Shown: positions 6,853 to 7,783 of the stretch, one piece after another
How the letters are laid out: each line of letters starts with the position of its first letter
Numbering within the stretch: position 1 is the stretch's first letter
Assembly (NCBI GenBank): GCA_028694275.1
Contig: JAQUTS010000082.1
Span: forward strand, 1 to 7,783
Source of the DNA: Candidatus Gastranaerophilales bacterium
GTDB lineage: Bacteria; Cyanobacteriota; Vampirovibrionia; Gastranaerophilales; CAJFVJ01
Direction: 5' to 3'
Length of the DNA stretch: 7,783 nucleotides
Made by a program: the position numbers and the translations under genes
Notes under the pieces: generated by a model
The model's input: only the letters and a program-made list of their open reading frames with translations
What the model was told of the DNA's origin: nothing
Databases searched by the model: none

Positions 6853-7266
6853 TTAAGTAGCTACTTTTTGGCAGTCACTGTTTATTGGATTGCATCTGTC
6901 GATGCTTTTGTTTTCGATGAGGCTGTTATAGTAGTTTTCTTTCCAGTTCAAAAGCTCAAGCTGTTTTTTGAGTTCATCCATTCGCTCAAGAGCCTTTTTC
7001 TTGGTATCTTTTATTATCTCAAATCGCTCAGCTATGGTGGAATCTCCTATTGTGCAAAGGTCAATATATTTTTTGATGGCTTTATTTTCTGTTCCTATAT
7101 TTCTTAGGCATTTGACTATTTTTACCCATTCAAGATCTTCTTCTGTGAATAGCCTGGTATTGTTTTCGTTTCTTTTGATATAAGGAAAAAATCCGCTCTT
7201 TGCCCAAAAACGGAGGGTGTGTTCTGAAACTTCCATTTTGTCTGCGACTTCTTTTATTGTGTACAT
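6853..7266 (-). CDS. MerR-family transcriptional regulator, AdhR/NmlR-like
   Basis: This 137-residue protein has a MerR winged-helix DNA-binding domain at 1-70: YTIKEVADKMEVSEHTLRFW, then KRNENNTRLFTEEDLEWV, then IVKCLRNIGT. A dimerising coiled coil follows (about 76-118, KKKALERMDELKKQLELL). Cysteines are at 53, 71, 125 and 132. C53 sits in (I/V)KC(L/M)R, the position of the sensing Cys52 of Bacillus subtilis AdhR, so thiol-based sensing of aldehydes or redox stress is plausible but inferred. The usual YYEK motif is replaced by FWAKSGFFP. The ATG follows AAGGAG at 6 nt. It is transcribed away from the DXS-like gene across a 116-bp region that carries a MerR-type dyad. No intact partner gene lies downstream. 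There is no mercury- or copper-type metal motif that I can recognise. Confidence 0.9.
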   Translation of the reverse strand: MYTIKEVADKMEVSEHTLRFWAKSGFFPYIKRNENNTRLFTEEDLEWVKIVKCLRNIGTENKAIKKYIDLCTIGDSTIAERFEIIKDTKKKALERMDELKKQLELLNWKENYYNSLIENKSIDRCNPINSDCQKVAT

Positions 7267-7310
7267 ATTTTTCTCCTTGAGTTATTTTTATATTTCTATA
7301 ATAACATTAC

Positions 7311-7341
7311 TTGACTGATAGTTACTATCAAGCTGTAAATT
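7311..7341 (+). promoter_or_regulatory. MerR-type promoter/operator facing the DXS-like gene
   Basis: -35 TTGACT (7311-7316) and a weak -10 TAAATT (7336-7341) are separated by 19 bp, the overlong spacer typical of MerR-activated promoters. The spacer start holds a perfect 15-bp dyad, TGATAGTTACTATCA (7316-7330), abutting the -35 as in the SoxR- and NmlR-type operators. Predicted transcription would start near 7348, about 35 nt before the GTG of the DXS-like gene. A poorer minus-strand pair (TTGATA at plus 7326-7331, TGTTAT at 7301-7306, also 19 bp apart) could serve merR itself. Confidence 0.55.
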
Positions 7342-7349
7342 GTTACTAT
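7321..7349 (+). repeat. Short direct repeat GTTACTAT
   Basis: The 8-mer GTTACTAT occurs at 7321-7328, inside the dyad, and again at 7342-7349, exactly 21 bp (two helical turns) apart. The second copy lies at the predicted transcription start. It could be a secondary half-site for the MerR protein or chance in AT-rich DNA. Confidence 0.35.
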
Positions 7350-7369
7350 GAATCATGAAAAAATATCAA

Positions 7370-7375
7370 AAGGAG
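7370..7375 (+). promoter_or_regulatory. Shine-Dalgarno supporting the GTG start of the DXS-like gene
   Basis: AAGGAG lies 7 nt before GTG at 7383. Upstream ATGs at 7348 and 7355 are out of frame with the enzyme, so the GTG is the best start. Confidence 0.8.
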
Positions 7376-7382
7376 AGAAATT

Positions 7383-7783
7383 GTGGCAAAGATTTTAGAT
7401 AAAATAGACCAACCAAAAGATGTGAAAGAGCTTTCAATCTCAGAAATGAACGAACTTTCAACAGAAATAAGAGAAGCTATTATGAACAGAGTCAATAATA
7501 TCGGAGGGCACTTGGGGCCGGATTTGGGCATAGTTGAAGCAACAATTGCTATGCATTATGTTTTTGATTCTCCAATTGATAAATTTGTTTTTGACGTGTC
7601 GCATCAATGCTATCCGCACAAAATTCTGACAGGAAGAAAAGAGGGTTACACTAATCCTGAAAAATTTCATACTGTTGCAGGGTATTCAAATCCAAATGAA
7701 AGTGAGCATGATTTTTTCACTATCGGTCATACATCAACTTCTGTTAGTCTTGCTGTCGGTCTTGCAAAAGCAAGGGACCTGAC
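7383..7783 (+). CDS. 1-deoxy-D-xylulose-5-phosphate synthase-like (transketolase-fold ThDP enzyme), 5' part only
   Basis: The first 133 residues are present and the gene runs off the window. They contain the N-terminal ThDP-binding features of DXS: LDKIDQPKDVKELS, GGHLGPDLGIVEATIAMHYVF (41-61, with H43 at the place of the conserved active-site His), DVSHQCYPHKILTGR (71-85), and ESEHDFFTIGHTSTSVSLAVGLAKARDL (106-133, H116). DXS joins pyruvate and glyceraldehyde-3-phosphate in isoprenoid and thiamine/pyridoxal precursor synthesis. This sequence has VSHQ instead of VGHQ and GYSNPNESEHDFF instead of the usual G(L)SGFPKRSESE pattern. Those changes mark the divergent DXS-like group common in Clostridia and Lactobacillales, some of which lack the MEP pathway, so true DXS activity is uncertain. 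The start is GTG with AAGGAG 7 nt upstream. The upstream promoter looks MerR-controlled. Confidence 0.88.
   Translation, partial: MAKILDKIDQPKDVKELSISEMNELSTEIREAIMNRVNNIGGHLGPDLGIVEATIAMHYVFDSPIDKFVFDVSHQCYPHKILTGRKEGYTNPEKFHTVAGYSNPNESEHDFFTIGHTSTSVSLAVGLAKARDL

Noticed and set aside
6820..7107. 95-codon plus-strand open frame
   Set aside because: It lies antisense to merR, lacks a Shine-Dalgarno and has a hydrophobic low-quality translation. It is a shadow frame of merR.
7346..7670. Minus-strand open frames over the start of the DXS-like gene
   Set aside because: They are antisense to well-conserved ThDP-binding motifs and have no ribosome binding sites.
1..7783. CRISPR arrays, insertion sequences, tRNA or rRNA genes
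   Set aside because: No regularly spaced repeats of CRISPR size, no transposase-like frame or terminal inverted repeats, and no tRNA cloverleaf or rRNA sequence was seen.

Overview
The window is AT-rich, with short gaps between genes and consistently A/T-rich Shine-Dalgarno regions. It encodes a complete tripartite RND efflux system with an outer-membrane channel, so the organism has a Gram-negative envelope. At the right edge is a DXS-like enzyme of the divergent group I associate with Clostridia, Lactobacillales and related gut bacteria. A low-GC diderm, such as a gut Gastranaerophilales/Melainabacteria-type or other deep-branching lineage, would fit. This placement is an inference from composition and gene flavour; there is no rRNA or other marker here.

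Layout. (1) 1-102, plus strand: the last 33 codons of an unidentified gene, ending 7 bp from the convergent efflux operon. (2) 110-6538, minus strand: a four-gene operon reading right to left, tetR-type repressor (5900-6538), periplasmic adaptor (4659-5888), HAE1/AcrB-type RND pump (1513-4659) and OprM/NodT-type outer membrane factor (110-1513). The genes are very tightly coupled: the repressor stop sits in the adaptor's Shine-Dalgarno region, and the adaptor/pump and pump/channel junctions are one-base stop-start overlaps (TAGTG and TAATG). (3) 6539-6852: a 314-bp gap holding a striking array of overlapping palindromes that embed the tetR-operon promoter. Between that array and merR is a gene-like reading frame without a start codon, probably a decayed gene. 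(4) 6853-7266, minus strand: a MerR-family regulator of the AdhR/NmlR-like thiol-sensor type. (5) 7267-7382: a divergent intergenic region with a MerR-style promoter (19-bp spacer, dyad in the spacer) pointing at the next gene. (6) 7383-7783, plus strand: the 5' part of a DXS-like thiamine-diphosphate enzyme, cut by the window end.

How it works together. The adaptor, pump and channel should form one proton-driven export complex spanning both membranes. The TetR protein very likely represses its own operon by binding palindromes over the -35/-10 region, and a ligand, probably a pump substrate, would release it. The MerR protein probably acts on the dyad between itself and the DXS-like gene.

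No clearly new system is visible. The most unusual items are the operator array, the symmetric promoter inside it, the MerR-type promoter in front of a central-metabolism-like enzyme, and the probable gene remnant beside merR.
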